From Mesotaenium endlicherianum (lineage: Eukaryota; Streptophyta; Zygnematophyceae; Zygnematales; Mesotaeniaceae), in contig WELA01003597.1 in NCBI GenBank assembly GCA_009602735.1, forward strand, positions 807,081-871,080: a stretch of 64,000 bases of DNA. The letters are read 5' to 3'. The notes under the pieces were generated by a model that worked only from the letters and a program-made list of their open reading frames with translations, ran no database searches and had not been told where the DNA came from. The position numbers and the translations under genes are program-made. Below are positions 41,901 to 51,636 of the stretch, one piece after another (the stretch's first letter is position 1; the number at the start of each line of letters is the position of its first letter).

Positions 41901-44522
41901 TAGCTAGCAACTCTTTATCATGCACTGAGTAATTAATCTCCGCTGCATTAAATTTCATAGACTCATACAACAGAGGATGCCACTCCTGCCGTACCTTACC
42001 ATCCTTTGTGATTTTGTCAGCAGGCTGCAACAAAATAGCACCCTTAGCAAAGTCAGAGGCATCAGTAACCACCTGCACCGATTTGCTGGGGTCATACACG
42101 GCTAGCACCGGGGCGGAACAAAGGGCCTCTTTAAGGGTTTGGAAGGCAGCCTGCTGCTCTTCCCCCCACACATACCCTATGTCCTTTTTAGTAAGGTCAA
42201 TTAGTTTACTCGCCTTTGTGGAATAATTCTCAATAAATCTCCTATAGTAGTTAGCCAACCCAAGGAAGAATCTAACTTCAGAGACAGACTGTGGTACTGG
42301 CCAGTCCCTTATGGTCTGGACTTTCGTAGGATCCACACTGATGCCCTCTTTACTGACAAGGTGGCCTAAAAATTTAATACTTTCTTAAAAGAAATCATAC
42401 TTGCTCTTTTTAGCATATAAGTGATTCGTTCTTAGAGTGTCCAGGACTGTCTTTAAGTGTTCAGCGTGCTGAGCTTCATGTTCAGAGAAAATTAAAATAT
42501 CATCCAGGAAAACTTGCACAAACTTATCCAAATAAGGTCTGAAAATGTCATTCATAGCACCCATGAAGGTGGCAGGAGCATTAGTCAGTCCAAATGGCAT
42601 CACGTTGAACTCATAGTGTCCATAACGTGTACGGAAGGCAGTCTTGTGTTCATCCCCCTCAGCAATTCTGATTTGATGATAACCACTTCTGAGATCTATC
42701 TTACTGAACACCTTAGCACCAGACAGGGTATCAAGCAAGTCCTCGATCCTGGGTAAAGCATACTTGTTCTTTACTGTAATTCTGTTCAGGGCTCTGTAAT
42801 CCACACACATCCGCATACTGCCATCCTTTTTCTTAACAAATAGGATGGGTGCGCCGTAAGGTGATTTACTGGGAGAAATTTAACCATTCTCCTCAAGCTC
42901 TGCAATCTGTGTTTTGAACTCCTCGCTCTCCACATAAGACAAGCCATACGTGCGTTGCCAAGGTGGCTGACTCCCAGGTAATAAGTCAATACTGTGATCC
43001 ACTTCCCCCTTAGGAGGTGGTCCTGGAGGCATATTAAAAATATCAGTTAACTGAGCAACAATTTTTGCAGCAGTAGGATGCTCCGGAGGGCTTATCTTTT
43101 TCTCAAACACTTCTTCAGGTTGAGGAGGTACCTCTCTTAGCAGCAGGCAGAACATTCTGTCCTCCTTCTGGTTCCAGCTTTTCACGAACTCCATTGCATT
43201 CAGCAACTTGCATCCTTCTGGAAGCCTCTTGTTTTCCTTCATTTGCCATCCACACAGGACAAGAGGAAGAGCACTGGTGGGTGCCAAGTCAGTCTGCCCA
43301 TCACTGGCTCCTCTCACTTTAACTGTACCTCTGCTCCAACACACTTCAGCTTGATGTCTATTAAGCCAGGACCTGCCTAGCACGAGATCATAAAAGCCAG
43401 TGTTGAGTACCTCAAATGTAAGCGTTTCAGTTAGAACTGCAATGCCAGAACCTAACTGGACCTCAATAGGCTTGGTTATAACTCCTCCCGGGATACTTGA
43501 GGCATCTCCAAGGAATATTTTTCTATTCCCTTGGGCGACAGTAGGCAGCCTTAGCCGCTTAACTAAGTCCTTGTGGATAAAAGTATGTGACGCCCCTCCG
43601 TCAACAAATGCCCTCACCTTCCTACCTGCAATCATGCAATGCAGTAGGATAGGGGGGACTGTCTTTTCCTGACTTTCGCATTGTTCTCCTGACGTAGCAA
43701 AGAAATGTTGGACATCAGGTGGAACAAGAGCATCCAGAGTGTGCACTCTCTGGACGTCTATATTGCTGATGGTCTCCTTTATGTGGTTGTCAGGCATGCA
43801 TAGTGAATCCAGTTCAGCAGGACCCATAATACCTGCTACGAGGGCAGCTAGTGACGACTCACTATCTCTAGCATCCTCACAGTCAGTAGACTGGATTACT
43901 GACTGTTGCTGTCTTTTAAAGGCTGGTCTTTTCTCTCGACCTTGGGCAGGTGCTTGACTGGACACTGTTCTCTGTAGTGGCCTTTCTGCTGACAATGGTA
44001 GCAAGTGGATTTTGCTGAGGCTGGTCTCGGCTTAGTCCTACCACCACCTCTTCCATAGCCGCCTCGAGAGAAACCACCTCTACCTCTAGACTGTATGGCA
44101 TTATACTCATACTCAAATCCATCACCCTGATCATCCTCAGCCTGGTCTCCTTCAATTGCATTGTAGGAACCGTGGGGCTTTTTGACAACTTTAGACACCA
44201 AAGCATTACTCTGGCGCTTGTGATTGAACTGCTGCTGATCCCAGGCATCAGCATCCTGGATCAAGTCAGCCAGTTTCTCCTACTTTTCCTCAGCAAAATG
44301 ACCAGAGACCTCGGATTTCAAGCCATACCTGAAGTATGCTATCCTATATCGTTCTGGCAAATTGGGCAACTTCATCATGTTCTCTTGGGACTTTTGAGCA
44401 AACTCAGCAACTGAAGTGGTCTGCTTCATTGTCAGGGAGATCATTGCATAGATAGCTTTCTCCTGCTGGTTAATGACATCAAACTTCTCATGCAACTTCT
44501 TGACAAACTCAGCCTGTTGACT
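38972..44522 (-). mobile_element. Ty3/gypsy element A3, reversed and incomplete, broken
   Basis: Reads on the minus strand from gag (about 44500) through zinc knuckle, protease ([10 protein letters not shown]), reverse transcriptase (42385-42816 region), RNase H and integrase (about 41100-42336). The chromodomain start is near 40222-40300 and the accessory ORF is at 38972-39781. Neither end has its own LTR in the right orientation: the left end abuts the 3' LTR of A2, the right end abuts a plus-strand LTR relic. An N lies at 39293. Several breaks are present. Confidence 0.88.
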
Positions 44523-45085
44523 TGTGTCAGCTTGCTGACACATTCTTTGACAGTCAGCTGGCTGCCGTACTCGGCAGCAGCAAATTCTCTAGCTATGCAT
44601 CTAAGTGTTGTGTGCTAGATGAGTGGCCAAATGATACCCGTGAGGTGGATGGCGATTGGGGATGATGGGTGATGGCTGTGGGTTTGGTTAGCCGAGGTCC
44701 TACCAACGTGGTTAACTCCCGAGTAGGCGGTGCCATCGTACTTGTCGTTGAATAGTAAACTCATGCCATGTACATATGCTAGGTATTGGCCCCGAGTTTG
44801 GCATTCGATAACAAGGCCAACTCTCTTGTACTGCTTACTGAGAGATATCTAAATCCAAGGCGAGAAGCCATTGATACGCACTAACTTCTAGTCTTGCTTA
44901 TGTATGAGTTTACTGATTGCATTATTGATGCTAATTTACTTGCATTTGACTTGCGGGTATTGTTCATTGCTATGTGTTTTTCTTTTGCTGTTTAATCAGA
45001 TAACAGAAAATGCCATAAAGATTACTCGCTGATATAAATATCTTTATCAATTATTAATCGCTTATTGGTAAGTCAATTCATTTCA
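44523..45085 (+). mobile_element. Truncated LTR relic, family A
   Basis: Starts inside the LTR at the 'GTCAGCTTGCTGACACATTC' point and runs to the TTTCA end. It is more diverged than the other copies, so it is older. No primer site or internal region follows. Confidence 0.85.
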
Positions 45086-45940
45086 ACGTCGCTGTTGCTC
45101 AACTCAATGAGGTTTCATCGACAGTGGTGTATTATAGATTGTGGCCTACTGAGTAGGGGCAAGGTAAGCCGAAGTCATGTGTACAGTATGAGATACTAAA
45201 AGAGATGATTGAGCATGAGGTCTACATAGCACAATAGCCAGAGTCTTAGATGGTGATAATATTTAAAGTACAGGTGCAGTACCCAGTACGAGTTCGCAAG
45301 TCTTATACAACTGGCAATAGAGAGCATTTGCGCACGCTGTATGCAGATTGTTATGAATGAAAATTTCCACTAGAGGTTTAGTACCGCTTCTTCTACATGC
45401 TCACCCAGCTGCTTGATGAGGCCTCGCCACTCTGTTTAGAAATTGTTATTTCACATTGAAAGGTTGAACAAAGTGTGGATGAAATGCAAATCCACAACAG
45501 TAGCTAATATCACAGCTATTGCTTCATATAAGAACCTATGTAGACTTGTTGGCTATCATCCCTGCACGTGGATCCCCTATACAATGAATTGGGCCACCCC
45601 ACTCTCCTCACTAATATACAACTACCCTGCCTGATACTGAGGCAAAGCTGCTACTTTTGCTACACGTTCAATCTCCATTGAACTGATCGCCCACTATGCA
45701 TTGTTTTTTTGCCCCACCTCAATTGTCTCACTTGCATTATCTTGCCTGCCTAATGTGATGTATAATATTATAAGGCCGTAAATTTTGTCTTCATGCCGCT
45801 TCCTCCTGTTTTCAAAACGCGTCATTCGCTCCTTATCCCTTGCGCTTCCTCGTCCCACTCTTTGAGTATCTTAATCAGTTGTGCGTCTTGAAATTGCTTC
45901 TTGACGTGTTTACTAAAGCCCTCAAGCAGCAACATATGGC
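45086..45940. other. Sequence without recognised gene
   Basis: Fragments reminiscent of transposon-derived polyprotein reading are weak and none can be assigned. No RNA gene or repeat end was seen. Confidence 0.4.
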
Positions 45941-46087
45941 TCACCTCTGTAAAAGCACTAGAAGCTCTCCGAACCACCATTTATGAATACGTTCATTGAC
46001 ATCACCCACCATACAGATTATGTGATGTCTTTCACCCTCAATTTTCAGAAACACCTTATTCTTCTCAACTGACTTTGACTCCGCCAT
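45941..46087 (-). CDS. Short hypothetical ORF, 48 aa, MAESKS start
   Basis: ATG at 46087, TGA at 45941-45943. The start MAESKS resembles the start MEGSKS of the frame at 47102-47431. The DNA upstream of both starts is also similar ('TACGCAGCCA.TC.TGTT' in each), so the two are diverged copies of one locus. This copy is short and may be a remnant. Function unknown. Confidence 0.35.
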   Translation of the reverse strand: MAESKSVEKNKVFLKIEGERHHIICMVGDVNERIHKWWFGELLVLLQR

Positions 46088-46347
46088 TGTACGAGCTAGA
46101 TCAAGAAGAGGTGCCTTGGCACTACGCAGCCACTCCTGTTACCGTTGTGCTCTGAGTTGTGCTAGGAGGACGGAACCGTACCTGATTCATTGATAGTATG
46201 ATCGAGCGTCGAGTAAATCCGCGAACATGCCCGGGTCCCACCGTACACTTTGTCGTTGGGAAACACAGCAGGTGGTCTTGACGCGGACGTTTTTCCTGGA
46301 CGCCTGACGTTCAAAAAAAGACGAATAGTGCTGCTTTAGCTTCTCAC

Positions 46348-46557
46348 TCAACGACAAGGGACGTCGTCGCTTTCGTCGACTTGCAATCCATCCTCGTTCG
46401 GATGCTCGACGCTTTCCACAACACTGTTTTTATCCGTGTCGGCTACCTCCACGATGAAGCGGTTACACGGATGATCATTTACAGTGTATGACATTAGTAT
46501 ATTAACACTTACTGCAGTTCCTAATTTATCCCTCTTGTCCGTATCCCCTTCACACAA
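46348..46557 (-). CDS. Hypothetical ORF, 69 aa
   Basis: Open frame with a Cys-poor, Asp-rich C-terminus (HPNEDGLQVDESDDVPCR). No family was recognised. It lies between the two MxxSKS copies and could be chance. Confidence 0.2.
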   Translation of the reverse strand: MCEGDTDKRDKLGTAVSVNILMSYTVNDHPCNRFIVEVADTDKNSVVESVEHPNEDGLQVDESDDVPCR

Positions 46558-47101
46558 ACGTTGACGTGCCGCGTCGTACTTCAGACTGCTTCAGAGTACG
46601 AAGTCAGCGGCCCATGCCGGATACACTTAACCCGTCAATACCGCTTACTAAGTTAGACCATGCAAAACTGTGAATGCCGACGCTCTTGTTAGCGTACGAT
46701 GTCAATGGACTAAGAGATCATAATACCTCACTTGTGGGCACCTCATCCTCCCCCTCTAAAGGTTCTCTTTCACGTGCATTTCTTAGTGAGCCCATGCAAG
46801 TTTGTCGACGCCAAGTCCGTGTTGGTCGTGCGATGGTTCCTCGTGATAGTGTGAGCTTACATCATCACACAGATTTGTCTGCAGAAGCTCGCTGCATGCA
46901 CGGTTCACCGTTTCTTTCAGTGATTCCTTAAGCCAAAGGTATGTGATTCCAACTAATGTTCTACCTCTATACTGTTAATCACAAGAATAAACCATGGCTC
47001 CATTTTTCGTCTTTGAAGAGGACCTGTTGAGAGTCATACTAAAAAGGGCTGTCACCAACAACACTGAGAATGTCAATTCTGCCTCGTTCTACGACTTGGA
47101 T

Positions 47102-47431
47102 TTAGCAACTTTTGAGGCTGTCAAGGGCGTTTGTTGCCAATAATGTCGCTTGATCTGCATATTCTTTTCTCCTGTCATTAAGTGACCTCATTTGCTTGCG
47201 ATCCTCCCCACTGTTTTCACGGACGCATCCTTCTCGGCTCCTCATATCTGTGCAGCTCCTCATTTCAGCCTTCAATTCAGCTTCCAATTCAGCAAGGGAT
47301 TGGGTGAGTCTAAGGCACTCTTGATCGCTAATATTGTTTGTAACAGTCTCCAACTTCTTGTATACGTGATTCCTATGCCGTTTGAACCTCATAATCACTT
47401 CATTGCTCCCGTCTGACTTTGATCCCTCCAT
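47102..47431 (-). CDS. Hypothetical coiled-coil protein, 109 aa
   Basis: ATG at 47431, stop at 47102-47104. The sequence is charged and helical, with a clear heptad-rich centre (LTQSLAELEAELKAEMRSC) and a basic segment after the start (MRFKRHRNHVYKK). It resembles short DNA-binding or bZIP-like proteins in composition only. The upstream DNA is similar to that of the MAESKS ORF at 45941-46087. No family was recognised. Confidence 0.4.
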   Translation of the reverse strand: MEGSKSDGSNEVIMRFKRHRNHVYKKLETVTNNISDQECLRLTQSLAELEAELKAEMRSCTDMRSREGCVRENSGEDRKQMRSLNDRRKEYADQATLLATNALDSLKSC

Positions 47432-48082
47432 AGTTCGAGGTGGAGGACCAAGTGCTGCCTGAGCAATGCCCGAGATACCGTGTCACCATACGAAGCAATA
47501 CGCAGCCATTCTTGTTGCTGGAGTGTTATAGGAGTACAGCATTGTACACGATACAAGTATCGTACTAGCATGGTCCGCCATATACTTCATCATCTACGTG
47601 TACCGACGTGTACAACGTCGGGGAAATACATCGAGTATTCTTGACCTGGTCTTCACGTATTACCTGGACGCCTGCCGTCAAACAACGACCTCCATGTCAG
47701 CGTCATTGTCGTTGGCGCATACTTTAATTGGTTCTTACCCGTCGACGAGGGACGTCCGACGGTTTCGACGACAAAGTGCGTCATGGGGGGAAAACTGGCG
47801 CTAATTTTTGGATTTTAAAATTTGGATTATTTTGAATCCTTTCACTAAATATTCCAGGTTTGATTTTGGGTCGCTATTAAGACATATTTGTTTGGTTTAA
47901 GGTCGCTAATGCAAAAATTCACTGTACTAATTTCGACATTCTGATTTGAGGTCGCAGTTTTTAGGTACTCGAGAATTTTGGGCGCTATTGCACCCGAATT
48001 CTCGATGGGAGTTTCCCCCCTATGTTTTTGCGAACATGGCACGTATTCGACTGCTTAAGTAGCGGATGTTCAACCTGGACGT
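47432..48082. other. Intergenic DNA
   Basis: Contains stretches similar to 46090-46330, such as a 'CCTGGACGCCTG.CGT' block, consistent with the local diverged duplication. No gene was recognised. Confidence 0.4.
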
Positions 48083-48607
48083 ATGACACCTGCCGTGAAG
48101 CTACTCACGTTATGTTTGTCTTGCACTCCCTTCAGACCCTCATTTGAGATGGCAGCATCCTACATTTGCATTTCCGCCAGCTTTTTTGGGAAACAGTGGG
48201 CGATCCAAACGCATGGCGAGCTGGTTGACACTATCGTCTATGAAGGCTTATGCTTGGAGGTGGAGCTGCATATCTTTTCAGCTGTCTTCAATAGCAAAGG
48301 CAAGATGGGCGATAGTAAATATTACTGGGTGTACTCAGATGGTGTGAGACAACACGACAACCAAAATTATACCAACTGTTATTTGGTATACGAAGATACT
48401 GTGTCACAATATCACGTACATATAGATATAGTGCGATCTACATTTAAGTGCACATTGAAATTACACAACTATGCAGATTATTTTGTCTACACGAACCCTA
48501 GGCTGCGCAATGATGACTGTATAGAATTTAATAGGCGCTGTAAACTACCCAGCTTCCTACATTCCCATTTTTTTGCCACTGGTGTTTATGACGATGCACC
48601 AAATTGA
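48083..48607 (+). CDS. Unidentified 'FFGK' protein, copy 1
   Basis: Open frame of 174 codons; the ATG at 48149 (MAASYICISASFFGKQWA) is an alternative start, with a CTTCAG acceptor-like site just before it. The core has FFGKQWA, then VYEGLCLEVELHIFSAVF, YYWVYSD, a 'DYFVYTNPRL' segment and a basic end. A diverged relative is on the minus strand at 50802-51290: FFGK.WA, F.G.C.EL..GIFAA.F, LWVSQ and FVVNNPSL occur in the same order and spacing. I do not know the family. It directly precedes the methyltransferase on the same strand, about 60 bp apart. Confidence 0.6.
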   Translation: MTPAVKLLTLCLSCTPFRPSFEMAASYICISASFFGKQWAIQTHGELVDTIVYEGLCLEVELHIFSAVFNSKGKMGDSKYYWVYSDGVRQHDNQNYTNCYLVYEDTVSQYHVHIDIVRSTFKCTLKLHNYADYFVYTNPRLRNDDCIEFNRRCKLPSFLHSHFFATGVYDDAPN

Positions 48608-48665
48608 GTGCTCAATACTACATTGCACTGAGCTAATTTGAGCTTTTGGTTAAATCTTGTCTTCC

Positions 48666-49677
48666 ATGCGTGTACTGCCCCTCTCCGAGGGGCAAATGGT
48701 TCCACCAAAAGAAAGAGGGCAAAGAAGAGTACCCCTGAAAGTGTGCAGTCTATTTGCTGGTATAGGTGGCTTTGTGTTGCCATTTCACAGTCACGGGCAT
48801 GAAATTTGTGTCTTTGTCGAAAGCAATCCTCACTGTTAGGCCCTCCTCGGGGAGTATTTTCCTGGTGTTCAAGTCCATTCGAATGTAGTGAGCATGGGCA
48901 GTCTTCCCCCAGGCATCGACCTTGTCCTGGCGATATTCCCCTGCCAGAATGTGTCTACGGGAGGGAACACAGGTGAGGAGGTTGCGTCGTTGAAGCGAAC
49001 CAGCTCATTGTTTACCTATGGCGCCTGTTAGAACAGCAGAGAGTGCCTATTCTGGAGAATGTCTCGGGGCTACTCACGAGAAAAAACGCAGAGTGGGACT
49101 CCCTACATATCCTATGTCGCTCACAATCTGCACGCCTTGCGATACAATTGGGCTTACTGAACCGTGCCTGTCCTTTGGCCAGCCCCAAGCTAGGGAGCGG
49201 GTTGTCATATCGACCAAGCGCTGGGGAGATCCGCGTGACCTGCTATTGACTTCTCGCGCTTTTTGTATTCAGACAAGTATATGCATCTGTGCCCATCACA
49301 GCCTGGTGGAGAAGACAGAGTACAAGGAAATGTGGGTATCTGGATTGAATGAGGCAGCGACCTATAAGGGATACGGCCTCTGTCTGACCATCACGTGCGT
49401 GAAATCCAACCTCCTTGTCGTGGCAGAGGAGGTGGGCCGCATCTCTCGCCTCCGGGTGCTAGACGTGGAGGAGGTAGAGACCCTGCAAGGATTTCAAGTC
49501 GGCTGGACAAATTGTATGGCCCACGCAAAGCGTCAGCTTTATCACTTAGGAAATGCCATTCCGGTGGGCCTTTTGGCATGGATCGAGAGTAGAGTATCTT
49601 ACGCCTACAAAAACAAGTACGGTTTCACAAAGGACCCGCCGTTGCACGAGGTGGGCACCTGGCCAAAGGCTGCTTAG
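48666..49677 (+). pseudogene. Cytosine-5 DNA methyltransferase catalytic region, interrupted
   Basis: All main C5-methyltransferase motifs occur in order on the plus strand. Motif I is VCSLFAGIGG (SAM binding), followed by VFVESNPHC. Motif IV is FPCQNVS, with the catalytic Cys. Motif VI is PILENVSGLL. Motif VIII is FGQPQARERVVI, motif IX is LRVLDVEEVETLQGFQ and motif X is GNAIPVGLLAWI. The enzyme would add methyl to C5 of cytosine. It is close to the minimal, bacterial or viral size, without the long regulatory N-terminus of plant MET1 or CMT. The motifs are not all in one open frame; whether this means decay, introns or both is unclear. Host or mobile/viral origin is unresolved, so I do not itemise the breaks. 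Confidence 0.82.
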
Positions 49678-49680
49678 CAG

Positions 49681-50355
49681 ATGCAGAGTGGTGATTTCAG
49701 GGTACACCAGACGATCCACGTGTCGGCACTGGTAGATGCTCCTCCCGTCGCTTCCATTCCCGATTCTCTTGTGCACAGGTTGATTGAGGAACAAAGGTGC
49801 GCTAAGAGCAAACTCGTGGAGTGGTTCAATCGGCGGCGGTGTGACAAAGAGTGGGCAAGCATTGGAAGCCTGGCCCAGCCCATGAGACAGGCATTGTTGG
49901 CGACGTGTCATTTGTCCCTCTGCCAGGCGGCAATCGATGTGCTGTCAACACGAAGTGAGCTCGGCGGTCCGCCACGAGTGGAGGGTGGCCTCACAAAGGA
50001 ACAGTGGGCCTCGCTGAACCTCCTGTCCACAGGAAGGCAAAAGCCCGTGAGAGATAGCTGTGGCGCCCTGAGGTGCGCCCTGCCTTTCGGCCACTTTGTG
50101 GAGGAGGAGATTAGAGTGAAGAAGGATTTTGGTCATTTTACTTGTGATATGCTGGCAACAGCCTTCAACACGTGGCTTTCCGGCAAAAGTGCACATGGCC
50201 AGCCTCAGCACAAGTGTAACCGGAAGCATGTGAGCACGCTGGTGGAGATCGACGGCCTACATTGGCAAAGGGGCAACAAGTATCCCAGGATCTTTAAGGA
50301 CAAGTGCTTGATAGGACAATTTGATGACGGAATCCAGTGTGTGGGAGGAAGTTAA
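49681..50355 (+). CDS. Unidentified continuation of the methyltransferase
   Basis: Open frame of 224 codons in the same reading frame as the motif VIII-X part and starting right after it, so it was probably one polypeptide or a tightly coupled gene. It contains RLIEEQRCAKSKLVEWFNRR, then VEEEIRVKKDFGHFTCDML, a Trp/Lys/Arg-rich part (HKCNRKHVSTLVEIDGLHW) and a GNKYPRIFKDKCLIG end. The last 70 residues recall, in pattern only, the winged-helix tail of D5-type primases; I would not assign it. No stop interrupts the 224 codons. Confidence 0.5.
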   Translation: MQSGDFRVHQTIHVSALVDAPPVASIPDSLVHRLIEEQRCAKSKLVEWFNRRRCDKEWASIGSLAQPMRQALLATCHLSLCQAAIDVLSTRSELGGPPRVEGGLTKEQWASLNLLSTGRQKPVRDSCGALRCALPFGHFVEEEIRVKKDFGHFTCDMLATAFNTWLSGKSAHGQPQHKCNRKHVSTLVEIDGLHWQRGNKYPRIFKDKCLIGQFDDGIQCVGGS

Positions 50356-50801
50356 AATAGCACTTGATAGTTAGGAATGAGTAGGTCAGACGTTTTGCAG
50401 TGGATGATTGCAATTGTACTAGTGATCATTTGAGTAAAGATTATTTGGAATGCTGCCAGACTCATGCGCTGAATTCATTACACAAATAACTCTGAGGTAG
50501 AGTACCCTGTGCGAAGGTACTAGAGCTCGAGCTCATACTCAATGCTCCACCTCAATTGAAAAAGCAGCTGTAGCTTCATATGTGCTGGGCTCTTGTGATA
50601 CAACTTTCACGAGCCCACTAAAAAACACTACCTTCAGCTGCAGGACTTTAATATTGTTTCTAAATTTGCGTGACCCAAGGGGGAAGAGACATGATCCTAA
50701 ATACCTATCTAACAAAGTCACAGCTGTTCACAAGTGGGCCATACAGTAGAAGGCACTACGATTACAGCCATCGCTGTTTTCCAAGGACCTTCCCTGCATA
50801 A
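50356..50801. other. Gap between convergent genes
   Basis: AT-richer DNA between the end of the methyltransferase continuation (+) and the end of FFGK copy 2 (-). No feature was recognised; probably two 3' UTRs. Confidence 0.4.
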
Positions 50802-51290
50802 CTACCCTGAACTATCACAACTAGCAGCAGCAGCGAATTCAGCTGGCTGCAATGAAGTATCAGACTGACAACCGCGCGGAATGGGACTAACCCTATAAGA
50901 CTCCCATAACAAACTCAAGTAGGGAGGAGATTTTGCCTTCTTGGTCTTTACGATGTTTGCGTCCAATGACAGGCTGGGGTTGTTGACCACAAAGGTTCTA
51001 CACTTTTCTGAAAGAGCTACGGTGCTACCCCTGCTGTACTTAGCCTCATCCTTATTCACGTTCTTTTGTGATACCCATAACCGTTCGTCGTTATCATAGA
51101 AGAAAGCTGCAAATATGCCTTTTTGTAACTCTATGCACTGTCCATTGAAGAAGACGTCAGCATGATGTATGCCCACCTCTTTCTGTGCCCACGCTTTTCC
51201 AAAGAAGACGGCAGGAAAGCAAATGAAGTTACTGCTCATCGGATAGTAGACAACCTTGTTCAAAGGCGGCCTGCCATTGGAGACAGTCAC
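50802..51290 (-). CDS. Unidentified 'FFGK' protein, copy 2
   Basis: Open frame of 162 codons, stop near 50802. The core is FICFPAVFFGKAWAQKEVG, then FFNGQCIELQKGIFAAFF, YDNDERLWVSQK and TFVVNNPSLSLDANI, followed by a Ser/Ala-rich tail. It pairs with the plus-strand frame at 48083-48607 in motif order and spacing. The two therefore form an inverted, diverged pair with the methyltransferase between them. It lies downstream of the RING gene on the same strand and could be a downstream exon of it or a separate gene. Family unknown. Confidence 0.6.
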   Translation of the reverse strand: MTVSNGRPPLNKVVYYPMSSNFICFPAVFFGKAWAQKEVGIHHADVFFNGQCIELQKGIFAAFFYDNDERLWVSQKNVNKDEAKYSRGSTVALSEKCRTFVVNNPSLSLDANIVKTKKAKSPPYLSLLWESYRVSPIPRGCQSDTSLQPAEFAAAASCDSSG

Positions 51291-51373
51291 ATGTAAGAAA
51301 ATGGTGTAATGAGCTGTATGGCAATATCGTGCTCAATCTCTAACAAAAACTCCAAATGATTTGCAATTGGCAT

Positions 51374-51474
51374 TGCTCTCTCTCTCTCTCTCTCTTTATT
51401 CCTCTCCCTCTCTCTCCCTTGCCCTCTCCCTCTCCCTCTCCCTCTCTCCCTCTCCCTCTCCCTCTCCCTCTCTA
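51374..51474. repeat. CT and (CCCTCT)n low-complexity run
   Basis: A CT microsatellite passes into CCCTCT repeats between FFGK copy 2 and the RING gene. Arg/Glu-rich open frames here are artefacts. Confidence 0.9.
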
Positions 51475-51636
51475 CTTGGCCAGCAGTTTGTGTGTGAAAG
51501 ATGCATAGCAGCAGTGCAGCACAGCAGCGCTGTACCAATCTGCAGGCGTCCAATCAATTCAGATAAGGTTAAAACAACTCACTTGTGTCTTTGTCGCCAT
51601 AGTCGCCACCCACGCAGTCACTTGTTTCTAACAATT

